Below the pieces are notes generated by a model, which saw only the letters and a list, made by a program, of their open reading frames with translations, made no database searches and was not told the origin of the DNA. Position numbers and translations under genes: made by a program. A stretch of DNA of 64,000 bases from Aestuariimicrobium soli (GTDB lineage: Bacteria; Actinomycetota; Actinomycetes; Propionibacteriales; Propionibacteriaceae), in assembly GCF_051192575.1 (NCBI RefSeq), contig NZ_JBPJSQ010000001.1:186001-250000 (forward strand). The letters run 5' to 3'. Every line of letters starts with the position of its first letter. The stretch's first letter is position 1. Of the stretch, positions 32,212-44,932 are shown in pieces.

Positions 32212-32912
32212 TGCCCCAACCCGTGCGCAGCATTGGACAGGTGCTGGCGATCCTCAAGGCCGAGTTCCCGGACGTGTCCATCTCGAAGATCCGCTTCCTC
32301 GAGGCGGAGGGGCTGCTCTCGCCCGAGCGTGCGCCGTCGGGGTACCGCCGTTACGCGCAGGTCGACATCGATCGGCTGACCTACATCCTGCGCGTGCAGC
32401 GGGACCACTACCTGCCGTTGAAGGTCATCAAGGACCACCTCGAGCAGATGGACAACGGCGGCGAACCGCCCAGCCTCGACGCACCGCCGCCTGCCCAGGT
32501 GGTGCCGCAGGAGGTCATGCCCGAGCCGCGTCCCCTGCCCGCGGGGCAGCGGCCCAACCGTCGTCCGATTCGCCTGTCGCGGCGTGAACTGCTGGCCGCG
32601 AGCGGCCTCAGCGAGGCGGTACTGGTCGAGCTGGAGCGCATGCAGTTGGTCTTCCCACGGCGCGGTGGGGGCTACTACGGGCGCGAGGCCCTGACCATCT
32701 GCGTGGTCGCCCGCAAGCTGCGCCAGTACGGGCTGGACTCGCGCCATCTGCGGGTGATCAAGCAGGCGGCGGAACGGGAGGCCGGGCTGGTCGAACAGGC
32801 CGCGGCGCCGTTCGTCCGCAAGAAGGACGGTGCCCAGGAGGCCGCCGCCGAGGTCACCCAACTGGTGATCCACGCCCACGCCGCGATGATGCACTCACTC
32901 ATCGATCGGTAG
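32211..32912 (+). CDS. ftsR: MerR-family regulator, FtsR type
   Basis: 233 residues. N-terminal MerR helix-turn-helix (SIGQVLAILKAEFPDVSISKIRFLEAEGLLSPERAPSGYRRY in parts), a proline-rich linker, then a second helical domain (SRRELLAASGLSEAVLVELERM). It matches the conserved regulator next to garA (Rv1828 in Mycobacterium, FtsR in Corynebacterium, an ftsZ activator). TGATG overlap with garA. Its TAG stop is the start of the next -10 box. Confidence 0.9.
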   Translation: MPQPVRSIGQVLAILKAEFPDVSISKIRFLEAEGLLSPERAPSGYRRYAQVDIDRLTYILRVQRDHYLPLKVIKDHLEQMDNGGEPPSLDAPPPAQVVPQEVMPEPRPLPAGQRPNRRPIRLSRRELLAASGLSEAVLVELERMQLVFPRRGGGYYGREALTICVVARKLRQYGLDSRHLRVIKQAAEREAGLVEQAAAPFVRKKDGAQEAAAEVTQLVIHAHAAMMHSLIDR

Positions 32913-32915
32913 GCT
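32910..32915 (+). promoter_or_regulatory. -10 box TAGGCT overlapping the merR stop codon
   Basis: TAGGCT, 6 bases, ATG 32922. The first three bases are the TAG stop of the upstream regulator gene. Confidence 0.6.
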
Positions 32916-32921
32916 GGCGGC

Positions 32922-33380
32922 ATGCATGAACTCGACATCCTGGGGGTTCGCCTCGACCTGCCGTCCCGCCCGATGTTGTTGTTGCGCGAGTCCGGGGGGC
33001 AGCGGTGCCTGCCGATCTGGATCGGAGCCGCCGAGGCCTCGGCCATCGCCTCGGCGATGGAGGGACTGGTTCCGCCGCGACCGCTGACCCATGACCTGTT
33101 CGCCGAGGTGCTCTCCGAACTCGGCCACACCGAGATCGCGGGGCGGATCACGGGCATGACCGATGGCACCTTCCTGGGTGAACTCGAGATCGACGGGCAC
33201 GTCATCTCGGCGCGACCCTCCGACGTCGTCGCGCTCGCCATCCGAGCTGGCATCGTGGTCACCTGCACCAGTGAGCTGCTCGACCAGGTGGGCGTCGTGC
33301 TCGAGTCCGAGGGCGACGACGAGGTGGAGAAGTTTCGCGAGTTCCTCGACAACGTCACCCCCGACGACTTCGAACCCTGA
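32922..33380 (+). CDS. Bifunctional nuclease (BFN) family protein
   Basis: 152-residue protein of the bifunctional nuclease/DUF151 family: LPIWIGAAEASAIASAMEG, RPLTHDLFAEVLSELG and ARPSDVVALAIR are its signature blocks. Always near garA in actinobacteria; cellular role unclear. Leaderless ATG. Confidence 0.93.
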   Translation: MHELDILGVRLDLPSRPMLLLRESGGQRCLPIWIGAAEASAIASAMEGLVPPRPLTHDLFAEVLSELGHTEIAGRITGMTDGTFLGELEIDGHVISARPSDVVALAIRAGIVVTCTSELLDQVGVVLESEGDDEVEKFREFLDNVTPDDFEP

Positions 33381-33531
33381 GCCCTCGACCTGCAGCCCTG
33401 AACCGGTACTTGACGGTTCACGCGTGGCCACCGGCACCCGGCGTGTCGGAATCGGGGGCGCCCCAGCACCGCACCTAGGTTGGTTGCCACGACCCCAGCG
33501 CGGACGATCCGTGTGAGAATGGGCGAAGCGA

Positions 33532-34128
33532 ATGAACGGAGCGGACGTGAACGACCAGGCTGAAGGTCTCGACCGCGTTGCCCTGCCCTCAGTCGACCTG
33601 AGTCAGGACGCCCTCTTCGAGGGGCAGTTCACGCCGCTGCCCGAGGATCTGGGGTTCCGTGGTCCGCTCGCCTCGGCGGCCGCCGGCATCACCTACCGCC
33701 AACTCGACTACTGGGCCCGCACCGGTCTGGTGGTGCCCGAGATCCGCGGTGCCGAGGGATCGGGCACCCAGCGTCTGTACTCCTTCCGCGACATCCTGCT
33801 GCTGAAGGTCATCAAGCGCCTGATCGACGCGGGCATCTCCCTGCAGCAGATCCGGGTCGCCATCGACCACCTGCGCGTCCGCGGGGTCAACGACCTCTCG
33901 CAGGTCACGCTGATGAGCGACGGCGTCTCGGTCTACGAGTGCACCTCCGACAACGAGATCATCGACCTGTTGGCGGGTGGTCAGGGCATGTTCGCGATCG
34001 CCCTGGGTGGTGTCTGGCGCGATCTCGAGGGCGCGCTGCTGGAGTTGCCGGGGGAGCGGTCGTCCGACCAGCCGGCCTCGGCAGACGACGAGTTGTCGCG
34101 CCGGCGCCGCCAGCGACGCGCGGGCTGA
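33532..34128 (+). CDS. MerR-family regulator (second)
   Basis: 198 residues. MerR helix-turn-helix from about residue 45 (ITYRQLDYWARTGLVVPEIRG; LYSFRDILLLKVIKRLIDAGISLQQIR), no metal site, and a C-terminal helical part. Corresponds to Rv1830 in the conserved block. ATG 33532 is the first start; GTG 33547 has a better GGAG site and may be the real one. The 150 bases upstream hold no gene; GAGAAT near 33513 is a possible -10. Confidence 0.88.
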   Translation: MNGADVNDQAEGLDRVALPSVDLSQDALFEGQFTPLPEDLGFRGPLASAAAGITYRQLDYWARTGLVVPEIRGAEGSGTQRLYSFRDILLLKVIKRLIDAGISLQQIRVAIDHLRVRGVNDLSQVTLMSDGVSVYECTSDNEIIDLLAGGQGMFAIALGGVWRDLEGALLELPGERSSDQPASADDELSRRRRQRRAG

Positions 34129-34198
34129 GGGGGCGCAGGTTCGGTACTGTGGCGGCAGCCGCACCGAACGACCTGCACCGCTGGAAAGTGAGCCTTCC

Positions 34199-37043
<2,845 letters not shown>

Positions 37044-37060
<17 letters not shown>

Positions 37061-38198
37061 GCGCATCACCGCCCATCGGGTGGTGGCCCACCTGCTGCGC
37101 GCCAACACCCGCTACGGGAACCGCCTCGGCAACCAGTTCGCCGGCGCCATCACCTACTTCTCGGTGTTGGCGGCCGTGCCGGTGATGATGTTCGCCTTCT
37201 CGATGGTCGGCATGACGCTGACCGTGCTGCGCCCCGACTGGTTGGAGGTGGTGCGCCACGAGGTGGGCCGCCAGTTCTCGTCCGACCAGAAGGTCGTCGA
37301 CCTGATCGACGAGTACCTCAAGAGTTGGCGCTCCGTCGGGCTGGTCGGTCTGCTGTCGCTGATGTATGCCGGTTCCGGGTGGGTCGGCAACCTGCGGGCG
37401 GCCATTCGCGCCCAGTGGCGACCCGAGTTCGAGAACGACGAGGAGAAGTCGAACATCGTCGTGACCACCCTGCGCAACGTCGGCATGTTGCTCGCGCTGC
37501 TGGTGGGGGTCGCGCTCACGTTCGGCCTCAGCCAGGCGGGCACCACCCTGTCGACCACCGTGGCCGGATGGATCGGCCTGGAGTCGTCGCTGCTCGGCCG
37601 GGTGCTGATGCGCATTCTCGCGCTGGCGCTGACGGTGGCCAGCGCCTGGCTGCTGTTCACGTTGGTCTACTGGCTGCTGCCGCGCGAGCCCGCGCCGTGG
37701 CCCGCCCGGGCCAAGGGGGCACTGATGGCGGCCGTGGCCTTCACCGCGCTGCAGCTGGGCGCCGGCGCCCTGATCGGGGTGTTCTCTCAGAACAAGGCCG
37801 CCGCCCTGTTCGGGCCGGTGATCATCCTGATGTTGTTCTTCAACCTGTTCGGGCGGCTGATCCTGCTGGTCGGTGCGTGGATCGCGACGTCGACCCAACC
37901 CGCGGTCGCTTTCCGATATTCCCCGGCGGACGAGCCGTTGCGCCACGATCCGCGCACCGACGTGGCACCGGGGCACTGGGAACTGGCCGATCGTGACCGG
38001 CGCGGGTTGGATCCGATCCCGGTGACCCTGCTCGCCGAGGCCAGCCGCGACGTCAATCCGACGCTGCAGCGGTTGCAGCAGCCCGAGCCCGTTGAACCCG
38101 TCGACGAACATCGCACCCTGCGCCGCGGGTTCGCCCTGGGCACCGGAGCCGGTGTCGGGCTCGGCATGCTCGTCGGCTGGCTCGGCAGGCGCCGCTGA
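37044..38198 (+). CDS. YihY/BrkB family membrane protein (second copy)
   Basis: 384 residues, about six helices (AITYFSVLAAVPVMMFAFSM; VGLVGLLSLMYAGSGWVGNLR; LILLVGAWIATS), followed by an ~80-residue charged cytoplasmic part and a final Gly-rich hydrophobic segment. ATG 37044 has a GGAG site and lies inside the gcvP 3' end. Longer at the C-terminus than the copy at 12096-13079. Function unknown. Confidence 0.86.
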
Positions 38199-38200
38199 CG

Positions 38201-41200
38201 TCAGTCGGCGGCGCGCCTGGGGCGGGCGACGTCGGGTTCCTGCTCGGGCTCGACGGGTGTCGGTTCGGGGGCCTTCGACTGGCGCGCCAGCAGGCGACGT
38301 TCCCGCCGCCCCTCGACGAGGTGGTACAGCACGGGTACCAGCAGCAGCGTCAGCACCGTTGACGAAGTCAGGCCGCCGATCACCACGATGGCGAGCGGCT
38401 TGGAGATGAAGACACCGCCGCCGCTGAGGCCCAGTGCCATCGGCACCAGGGCAAACACCGTGGCCACGGCCGTCATCAGGATCGGGCGCAGGCGCTGCCT
38501 CGCCCCGTCGATCAGCGCCTCGTCGACGCTGTCGCCGCCGGCGCGATAGTGGTTGACCAGATCGATGAGCACGATCGCGTTGGTGACGACGATGCCGACC
38601 AACATCAGCACGCCGATCAGCGACGGGATGCCCAAGGCCGTGTCGGTCGCCAGTAGGCCCACGATGGCACCGGTGGCCGCGAACGGGATCGACACCGCCA
38701 GGATCAGGGGCTGCACCAGCGACTTGAAGGTGGCGACCATCACCACGTACACGATCGCGATCGCCACCAGCAGCGCGATGCCCAGCTGTCGGAAGGCGTC
38801 TGCCTGTTCGGCCGAGACGCCCCCGACCTCGGCCGTCACCCCGGGTGGCAGCTGCACCGTTTCGAGCTGGGCATTCACCGCCGAGGTGAGCGCCCCAAGG
38901 TCGTTGCCGGTCGGGGTCAGCGAGACGGTGGCGCCGCGCTGGCCGTCATGGTGGGCGATCGAGGTGGGCACGGTCGTCCGCGTGACGGTGCCCACCTGTG
39001 ACAGCGGCACGGGGCCGGTGGCCGTGGGCACAGGCAGGTCGTTGAGGGCCGCCAGGTTCTGCGGCTCGTCGGTGGGCAGGATGACGACATCGAGGCTGCC
39101 GCCGCTGGGCTGCTCGACCCGGCCCACCGTCTGGGTGACCAGGGCACCGTTGACCACCTGCCGCAGCAGCGGTCCGGTGACCCCCTGGGCGGCGGCCTCG
39201 GGTCGGGCCACGACCTGGATCTGCGGCCGGCCCTCGCTCAACGACGACGACACGTCGCTGGCGCCGTCGACCTTCTTCATGGCCTCGGTGATGGCGGTGG
39301 TGGCCTCGTCCAGCCGTTCTGAGTCGGGGCCACGGACGATGATGGTGACCTGCGAGCTGCCGGTGGTCGCCGGCGCCGCAACGGTGATCTCACCGGTGTC
39401 GGCGAGCTTGGTGGCGATCTCTCGCACCTTGGCCTCGATGGCGGCCTTGTCGGCGTCGGGGTCGAGGGTGAGGTTGAAGGTGGCCGCGTCCTGGCTGCCG
39501 CCCAGCCCGAAATTGAAGCCCTCGGAGCCGACGGTCAACTGCACCGACTGCAGGCCGGGAATGGCGCGCAGCTCCTTCTCGAGCACGGTCGCCCGCTTGT
39601 CCTTCTCGGCGAGGCTGAGCGCCGCCGGGAACTCCTGGTTGACCGACATCGTGTTCTGACCGGAGTCGTCGAGGAAGTTGGTCTTGAGCCGGGTGGCGGC
39701 CGCGCCCGTGGCACCGAGCAGCAGGGCGGCGACGATGAGCACGACCACGGGGTGGCGCAGCGACCACCGCAGCGCGGGGAGGTAGCCGCGCTGCAACCAC
39801 CCCGACCGTTCGCGCTGCTCGGCTCGCTCACGAGCCGCCTGCGCCGCGGCCACGTCGTCGGCACTCGTGGGCGCCTTCAGGAACCAGTAGGCCAGCACGG
39901 GCACGATCGTCAGTGAGACCAGCAGCGAGGCGAGCAGCGCCAGCGTCACCGTCATGGCGAAGGGCCGGAACAGCTCGCCCGTCTGGCCCTGCACGAGCCC
40001 GATCGGCAGGAAGACGGCCACGGTCGTGATGGTGGCCGAGGTGATGGCCACCGCCACCTCGCGCACGGCGGTGAGGATCGCGGCGCGCTTGTTCTCGCCG
40101 TAGGAGAGATGGCGCTTGATGTTCTCGATCACCACGATGGAGTCGTCGACCACGCGCCCGATGGCGATGGTCAGCGCGCCCAGGGTGAGGATGTTCAGCG
40201 AGTAGCCGAAGACCTGCAGGCCGATCAGCGTGGCCAGCACCGAGACCGGGATCGAGACGGCCGTCACCAGCGTGGAGCGCAGTGACAGCAGGAAGACCAG
40301 GATGACGATGATCGCCATCGTGAGTCCCAGACCGCCCTCGACCAGCAGGTCGTGGATCGACTGGCTGATGAACGGGGCCTGGTCGAAGACCGGGGTGAAG
40401 GTGGCCTCGTGGCCGAGCTCGCTCTGCAGTTGCGGCAGCAGGGATTTGATCTCGTCGGCCACCGCGACCGTGTTGGCGTCGGGCACCTTGTAGATGCTCA
40501 CGGTCACCGACGCAGCCCCGTTGGTGCGGGAGATCGATCGCGCCTCGGCCGGTGCCTGCTCGACGGTGGCGACGGCATCCAGGCGTACGGGGGTCGCCGG
40601 GGCTCCCGCACCGGAGCTCGGCGTGGTCGGGGAGACCATCACCTGCTTGACCTGGTCGACACTTGTCCAGCGCTGCCCGAGCGTGACCGACATCGTCTGG
40701 TCGCCGTCGGTGATCTCGCCGCCCGACGACACCTGCCCGCCCGCACCGAGGGCGGCCATCACATCGGCAGACGTTAGCCTCGCCCGCGCCAGCTTGGTGG
40801 CGTCGAGGCTCACCTGCACCTGGGTGGCGGGCGCCCCGCTGATCTCGACCGAGCGCACGCCCTCGAGGCGTTCCAGCTTGGGCACGGCCAGGTCACCCAG
40901 CCGCTGGGAGAGCTGCGAGGCGTCGGTCGAGTCGGCCACCGACAGCACCAGCACCGGGAACGAGTCGAAGCTACCGGTGATCACCTGGGTGTCGACGCCG
41001 TCGGGCAGCACCCCGCGGATGCGGGAGATGGCCGCCTGCACGTCCTGCTGCACGGCGTTCATGGACGAGCCGTACTTCATGGTGGCGATCACCACCGACT
41101 GCCCGGTCGTCGAGGTCGATTCGGACGACTCCAACCCCTGCAGGCTGAGCACGGCCTGCTCCAGTGGGGTGGTGACCGTGTCCTCGACCACCGTGGGGCT

Positions 41201-41365
41201 CGCCCCCGGGTAGCTCGCGATGATGTAGACCTGCGGGAACTGCACCGAGGGCAGGAGCTCCTGCTTCAGGCCACTGGTGGCGATCACCCCGTACACCATC
41301 ACGAAGACGGTGACGAGGGCGATCAGCGCGCGGTTGCCGAGGCTGGCGTGGGCGAGTCGGTGCAT
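38201..41365 (-). CDS. RND-family efflux transporter (AcrB/SwrC-like)
   Basis: 1054-residue exporter, 12 helices with two large extracytoplasmic loops, of the HAE1/AcrB-type family found as single proteins in Gram-positives (SwrC/YerP). Family blocks: PQVYIIASYPGASPTVVEDTVT in parts, IGRVVDDSIVVIENI (TM4 with the proton-relay Asp pair), AVSIPFAATGAIVGLL, GIVVTNAIVLIDLVNHY. Substrate unknown (drugs, surfactants or lipids). Start at ATG 41365 (MHRLAHASLGN). No membrane-fusion protein is adjacent. PPi-phosphofructokinase lies 20 bases upstream on the same strand. Confidence 0.9.
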   Translation of the reverse strand: MHRLAHASLGNRALIALVTVFVMVYGVIATSGLKQELLPSVQFPQVYIIASYPGASPTVVEDTVTTPLEQAVLSLQGLESSESTSTTGQSVVIATMKYGSSMNAVQQDVQAAISRIRGVLPDGVDTQVITGSFDSFPVLVLSVADSTDASQLSQRLGDLAVPKLERLEGVRSVEISGAPATQVQVSLDATKLARARLTSADVMAALGAGGQVSSGGEITDGDQTMSVTLGQRWTSVDQVKQVMVSPTTPSSGAGAPATPVRLDAVATVEQAPAEARSISRTNGAASVTVSIYKVPDANTVAVADEIKSLLPQLQSELGHEATFTPVFDQAPFISQSIHDLLVEGGLGLTMAIIVILVFLLSLRSTLVTAVSIPVSVLATLIGLQVFGYSLNILTLGALTIAIGRVVDDSIVVIENIKRHLSYGENKRAAILTAVREVAVAITSATITTVAVFLPIGLVQGQTGELFRPFAMTVTLALLASLLVSLTIVPVLAYWFLKAPTSADDVAAAQAARERAEQRERSGWLQRGYLPALRWSLRHPVVVLIVAALLLGATGAAATRLKTNFLDDSGQNTMSVNQEFPAALSLAEKDKRATVLEKELRAIPGLQSVQLTVGSEGFNFGLGGSQDAATFNLTLDPDADKAAIEAKVREIATKLADTGEITVAAPATTGSSQVTIIVRGPDSERLDEATTAITEAMKKVDGASDVSSSLSEGRPQIQVVARPEAAAQGVTGPLLRQVVNGALVTQTVGRVEQPSGGSLDVVILPTDEPQNLAALNDLPVPTATGPVPLSQVGTVTRTTVPTSIAHHDGQRGATVSLTPTGNDLGALTSAVNAQLETVQLPPGVTAEVGGVSAEQADAFRQLGIALLVAIAIVYVVMVATFKSLVQPLILAVSIPFAATGAIVGLLATDTALGIPSLIGVLMLVGIVVTNAIVLIDLVNHYRAGGDSVDEALIDGARQRLRPILMTAVATVFALVPMALGLSGGGVFISKPLAIVVIGGLTSSTVLTLLLVPVLYHLVEGRRERRLLARQSKAPEPTPVEPEQEPDVARPRRAAD

Positions 41366-41384
41366 GGCGAGGTGCCCGGCGGGG

Positions 41385-42605
41385 TCAGTGTGCCGCGGCG
41401 GCGACGGGGGCAGGCTGGCCGATGCCCTCGACGAGGTCGCGGTACCACTGCTGGCCGATGTCGAACGGCTTGCCGCCCTTGATGCGGTCGAACGCGATGG
41501 CGGTGAGCTCGTCACCGTTCTCCTCGTCCTGCCCGATGACCCCGGGGGTGCCGGCGAGCGCCGAGTCGACAGCCAGGTCGGTGCACTGCTTGATCAGGTC
41601 GAGGTCGGCCTGGTTGGCGGCGGCGGAGCGGGAGAAGTAGCCGGACTTCTGGATCATCACCTTCTCGGCACCCAGCAGTTCGGCGAACTGTGCCCCGAAC
41701 CAGGCACCCGGGTTCACCTTGTCGAGCTTCACGTGGCCGAAGGGGTCGCGGGGTACTTCCTGCCCGGCCTTCTCCAGCTCGGCGACGATGGCGTCGAGGC
41801 CTGCGCCCTCGGACAGGAAGATGGTGACGTTGCCCACCTCGTCCATCACCTTCTTGAGGCGATCGGCCTCGGCGGCGATGTCGATGACGGCCTCGGGCAC
41901 GTAGACGGCGTGCACGTCCCAGGCCTCGCGGGACAGGCCGATCTCGGGCAGCCAGGTCTGGATGTCGAGCCACTCGCGGTACTTCTGGGCGGTGGCGGCG
42001 GTCAGCCACCCGCAGTGACGGCCCATCACCTCGTGGATGATCAGCATGCGCGAGCCGGAGTTGTGCTCGGCGACGATGTTCTGCGCGAACAGGGCACCCT
42101 GCTCGGCGGCCGTCCACGCGCCCAGCGACTGCTTGATCGGGATGACGTCGTTGTCGATGGTCTTGGGCAGCCCGACGACGGTCAGGCCGTAGTCGTGCTC
42201 GGCGAGGTAGGCGGCCAGGTCGGCGGCGGTGGTGTTGGTGTCGTCGCCGCCGATGGTGTGCAACACGTCGACGCCGTCTGCCACCAGCCGATCGGCGGCC
42301 ACCTTCAGCGGGTCGTCACCCTCGTTGACGAGGCCGCGCTTGACCAGGTCGGCCGCGTTGGTCAGCTTCACCCGCGAGTTGCCGATCGGCGAGCCGCCGA
42401 ACAGGTGCAGCAGGTCGGCATGGGCGCGCACCTGATCGGTCACGGTCAGGTAGTCGCCCGACAGGAGGCCCTGGTAGCCGTGCTTGTAGGCGATGATCTC
42501 GACGTCGGGGGCCACCTCGGTGTAGCGCTGGATGAGACCGCCGATCGCCGACGACAGGCACGGGGCGAAACCGCCCGCGGTGAGCAGAGCAACCTTGTTG
42601 ACCAT
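41385..42605 (-). CDS. pfp: Pyrophosphate-dependent 6-phosphofructokinase
   Basis: 406-residue phosphofructokinase. GGDD at residues 119-122 (ATP enzymes have GGDG) and PKTIDND at 147-153 mark the pyrophosphate-using type, which runs reversibly in glycolysis and gluconeogenesis. MGRHCGW carries a substrate contact. This enzyme is characteristic of propionibacteria, and with PPK2 upstream it points to a phosphate-polymer-based energy economy. The ATG at 42605 has an AAAGG site. Confidence 0.95.
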   Translation of the reverse strand: MVNKVALLTAGGFAPCLSSAIGGLIQRYTEVAPDVEIIAYKHGYQGLLSGDYLTVTDQVRAHADLLHLFGGSPIGNSRVKLTNAADLVKRGLVNEGDDPLKVAADRLVADGVDVLHTIGGDDTNTTAADLAAYLAEHDYGLTVVGLPKTIDNDVIPIKQSLGAWTAAEQGALFAQNIVAEHNSGSRMLIIHEVMGRHCGWLTAATAQKYREWLDIQTWLPEIGLSREAWDVHAVYVPEAVIDIAAEADRLKKVMDEVGNVTIFLSEGAGLDAIVAELEKAGQEVPRDPFGHVKLDKVNPGAWFGAQFAELLGAEKVMIQKSGYFSRSAAANQADLDLIKQCTDLAVDSALAGTPGVIGQDEENGDELTAIAFDRIKGGKPFDIGQQWYRDLVEGIGQPAPVAAAAH

Positions 42606-42672
42606 GAGGAACCTTTCGCAGAGGGTGTCGGCCTCAGCCTAGGGCACCCGCCGGGGGTGGGCAGGCGCCCTC

Positions 42673-43299
42673 TCAGGCCTCGGCGATGGCCCGCTGCAGC
42701 TCGTGGATGACGGCCTCCATGACCAGTCGCATCGACCCGACCATGGGCTGGCACTCCGGTTCCAGCAGGAACTGGATCTGCAGGCCGTCCATGGCAGCGA
42801 TGATCGTCCGGGTGCCCTCGTCCACCCGGTCGGGGATCTTCTCGGCGTCGGGGCCGAGGATGTCGACCAGGGCCGCGCGCACGCTGGTGCGCACCCGGTC
42901 GTACCGGTCGCGGAACCAGTCCTGGGCCGGATGGTCGTGGGTGAGCGACTCGGCCGACAGCACCGCGTACAGCTGGGTCAGGCCGGGGGAGCGCTCGTTG
43001 CGCTCGGTGACCTCGATCAACGACTGGAACATGGCGCGGCCCGAGGAGTCGACCGGGCTGGGTGAGGAGTCGTCGCGCTGGTCGAGCACCTCGACCAGCA
43101 GGTTCTCCTTGGTCTTGAAGTGGTGCAGGATGCCCGCGGCGGTCATGTCGAGCTGGTCGGCGATGTCGTTCAGGGACGTGTTGTGGTAGCCGGTCGACGC
43201 GAACGCCTCCATCGCTGCAACCACGATCTCTGTGCGCCTGCTGGGGCGTCCGCCCCGACGCACCGCCGTGGTGTCGTCCGGGGAACTGTTCGGTGACAT
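42673..43299 (-). CDS. TetR-family transcriptional regulator
   Basis: 208 residues. TetR DNA-binding domain at about residues 19-65 (EIVVAAMEAFASTGYHNTSLNDIADQLDMT... ILHHFKTKENLL). The ligand domain is not assignable. Start at ATG 43299 (MSPNSSPDD). TetR regulators are often autoregulated and control transporters; the RND exporter two genes downstream on the same strand is a plausible target. A candidate operator lies 20 bases upstream. Confidence 0.9.
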   Translation of the reverse strand: MSPNSSPDDTTAVRRGGRPSRRTEIVVAAMEAFASTGYHNTSLNDIADQLDMTAAGILHHFKTKENLLVEVLDQRDDSSPSPVDSSGRAMFQSLIEVTERNERSPGLTQLYAVLSAESLTHDHPAQDWFRDRYDRVRTSVRAALVDILGPDAEKIPDRVDEGTRTIIAAMDGLQIQFLLEPECQPMVGSMRLVMEAVIHELQRAIAEA

Positions 43300-43318
43300 G
43301 GGCTGAGGGTATAGCAAT

Positions 43319-43334
43319 GTGACCACCCGTTCAC
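43319..43334 (-). promoter_or_regulatory. Candidate TetR operator
   Basis: GTGA-N8-TCAC inverted repeat in an AT-richer patch (flanked by TATAGCAAT and TATGCAT) between the TetR gene and the divergent gene at 43394, 20-35 bases before the TetR start. Autoregulation is inferred, not shown. Confidence 0.4.
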
Positions 43335-43393
43335 TATGCATGGTTGTCCACAGGTGCGAGCGGGGTGGACTGTCGGCGTGATGGGGTGTCGTC

Positions 43394-43807
43394 ATGGGAC
43401 GAGAGCCGAGCATCGACCGTGAGCGCGGGGTGAGCCTGTCCGCGTTCACCGCGGTGGTCGTGGTGGCGCTGCTGCTGGTCGCCGGCCTGGTCGTCGACGG
43501 TGGTCAGCGGGCCGCGGCCCAGCGCGAGTCCGAAGCCGTGGCGGCCCAGGCGGCCCGCGTGGGCGTCGACGCGTCATCGACCGCCGTCGTGCAGGGACGC
43601 ACCGGCGGCCCGGCCGCCGTGGCGGCGGCGCGCGCCAGTCTGCGCTCGCAGGGGCGGAGCGGCACCGTCACACTGCGGCCTGGCGGAGTGATCGAGGTGA
43701 GGGTGCTCCACGACAGCCCCACGACCTTTCTGAGCCTGATCGGCATCGACCGCTTGCCCGCCGGCGGTCAGGCCGCGGCCCGGCTCCGCGCGGCTGAACC
43801 GGCGTAG
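43394..43807 (+). CDS. TadE/TadG-like pilin-type membrane protein
   Basis: 137 residues. It begins with a charged stretch ending DRERGVSLSAFTAVVVVALLLVAGLVVDGG in part, the pattern of TadE/TadG-like minor pilins, then a small extracytoplasmic domain ending in LIGIDRLPAGGQAAARL. No other tad genes are near, so it is an orphan here. Weak ribosome site. Its TAG stop is reused as the -10 box of the next gene. Confidence 0.7.
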   Translation: MGREPSIDRERGVSLSAFTAVVVVALLLVAGLVVDGGQRAAAQRESEAVAAQAARVGVDASSTAVVQGRTGGPAAVAAARASLRSQGRSGTVTLRPGGVIEVRVLHDSPTTFLSLIGIDRLPAGGQAAARLRAAEPA

Positions 43808-43810
43808 CAT
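43805..43810 (+). promoter_or_regulatory. -10 box TAGCAT overlapping the TadE/G-like stop codon
   Basis: TAGCAT, 6 bases, ATG 43817. The first three bases are the stop codon of the gene before. Third example of this arrangement in the window. Confidence 0.6.
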
Positions 43811-43816
43811 CGCGCC

Positions 43817-44443
43817 ATGGGGAGATATCTCGACGTTCACCCGGTCAATCCGCAGCCCCGGCTGATGGCCCAGACGGCCGACCTCGTCCGCGACGGCGGG
43901 CTGGTGGCCATCCCGACCGACTCGGGGTACGCCCTGTGCGGTGCCATGGGTGCCAAGGAGCCGCTGGAGCGCATCAAGCGCCTGCGCGACCTGGACGACA
44001 AGCACCACTTCACGCTGATGGTCTCGAGTTTCGCCCAACTGGGCGCCTACGTCGACATGGACACCTGGGTCTTCCGTGCCCTGAAGAGCAACACCCCTGG
44101 GCGCTACACGTTCATCGTGAAGGCCAGCCGGGAGGTGCCGCGGTTGATGCAGCATGCCAAGAAGAAGACCGTGGGGGTGCGGGTGCCCGAACACACGGTG
44201 CCGCTGGCGCTGTTGGAGGTGCTCGGCACCCCGCTGCTGACCAGCACGCTGATCCTGCCCGGCGAGGCCGAACCCATGACCGACGGCTGGACGGTGCAGG
44301 ACGAACTCGGCCCGCACCTCGACGCAGTGTTGGACTGCGGCGAGTGCGGGCACGAGCCGACGACGGTGGTCGACCTGTCGGGTGACGAACCGGAGATCAG
44401 GCGCCTGGGTGCGGGCGACCCTGAACCCTTCGAGGTCGGATGA
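43817..44443 (+). CDS. Sua5/YciO/YrdC family protein (YciO type)
   Basis: 208 residues with the YrdC fold (GGLVAIPTDSGYALCGAMG; KRLRDLDDKHHFTLMV; VGVRVPEH). The YciO branch is related to the tRNA threonylcarbamoyladenylate synthase TsaC/Sua5, but its own activity is uncertain. A cysteine-rich DCGECGHEP near the C-terminus. Leaderless start. Confidence 0.88.
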   Translation: MGRYLDVHPVNPQPRLMAQTADLVRDGGLVAIPTDSGYALCGAMGAKEPLERIKRLRDLDDKHHFTLMVSSFAQLGAYVDMDTWVFRALKSNTPGRYTFIVKASREVPRLMQHAKKKTVGVRVPEHTVPLALLEVLGTPLLTSTLILPGEAEPMTDGWTVQDELGPHLDAVLDCGECGHEPTTVVDLSGDEPEIRRLGAGDPEPFEVG

Positions 44444-44449
44444 GCGGAG

Positions 44450-44836
44450 TCAGCTGAGCAGCTTCAGCGTGACCGGGTAGCGGTACTGCTCGCCCTGCAG
44501 GGCCTTGAGGGCGCCGCGGATGTGGCACCACAGGGTCAGGATCGCCGACACACCCCAGAGCACGAAGCCCACCGGGGCCAGCACGACGGTGATCACCATG
44601 ATCCAACCGACGATGCCGATCACCCAGTTCCAGATGTTGAAGTTGAACGACCCGGCGGCGGCCGTGCGGACGAACCGGTTGCGGTCCTTGTACAGCAGCC
44701 ACATCACCAGCGGGCCCACGAAGGTCAGCCAGCCGGCGGAGACCACCATGGCGATGATCGCGGACAGGTGGGCGAGGGCGGCGGCGCCGCGGGCTTCGGT
44801 GGTGGCGGGGTACGAGGTGTCGCGGTAGGTGCTCAT
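44450..44836 (-). CDS. DUF4870 membrane protein
   Basis: 128 residues, four hydrophobic helices, DUF4870/Tic20-like pattern (LAHLSAIIAMVVSAGWLTFVGPLVMWLLYKD in parts; ARTAAAGSFNFNIWN-like). Function unknown. ATG 44836 with CAGAAT (44849-44844) 7 bases upstream; ATG 44845 would place the start inside that box. Convergent with the YciO gene across 6 bases. Confidence 0.8.
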   Translation of the reverse strand: MSTYRDTSYPATTEARGAAALAHLSAIIAMVVSAGWLTFVGPLVMWLLYKDRNRFVRTAAAGSFNFNIWNWVIGIVGWIMVITVVLAPVGFVLWGVSAILTLWCHIRGALKALQGEQYRYPVTLKLLS

Positions 44837-44932
44837 GTCGTCCATTCTGCGGCGCCCCTCACGCGCGAATCCCTGCCTCCATGGGGTGCTGCGGGAGCGA
44901 GTCAGGGAGTCCTCGGGGAATACGCTGGGTGC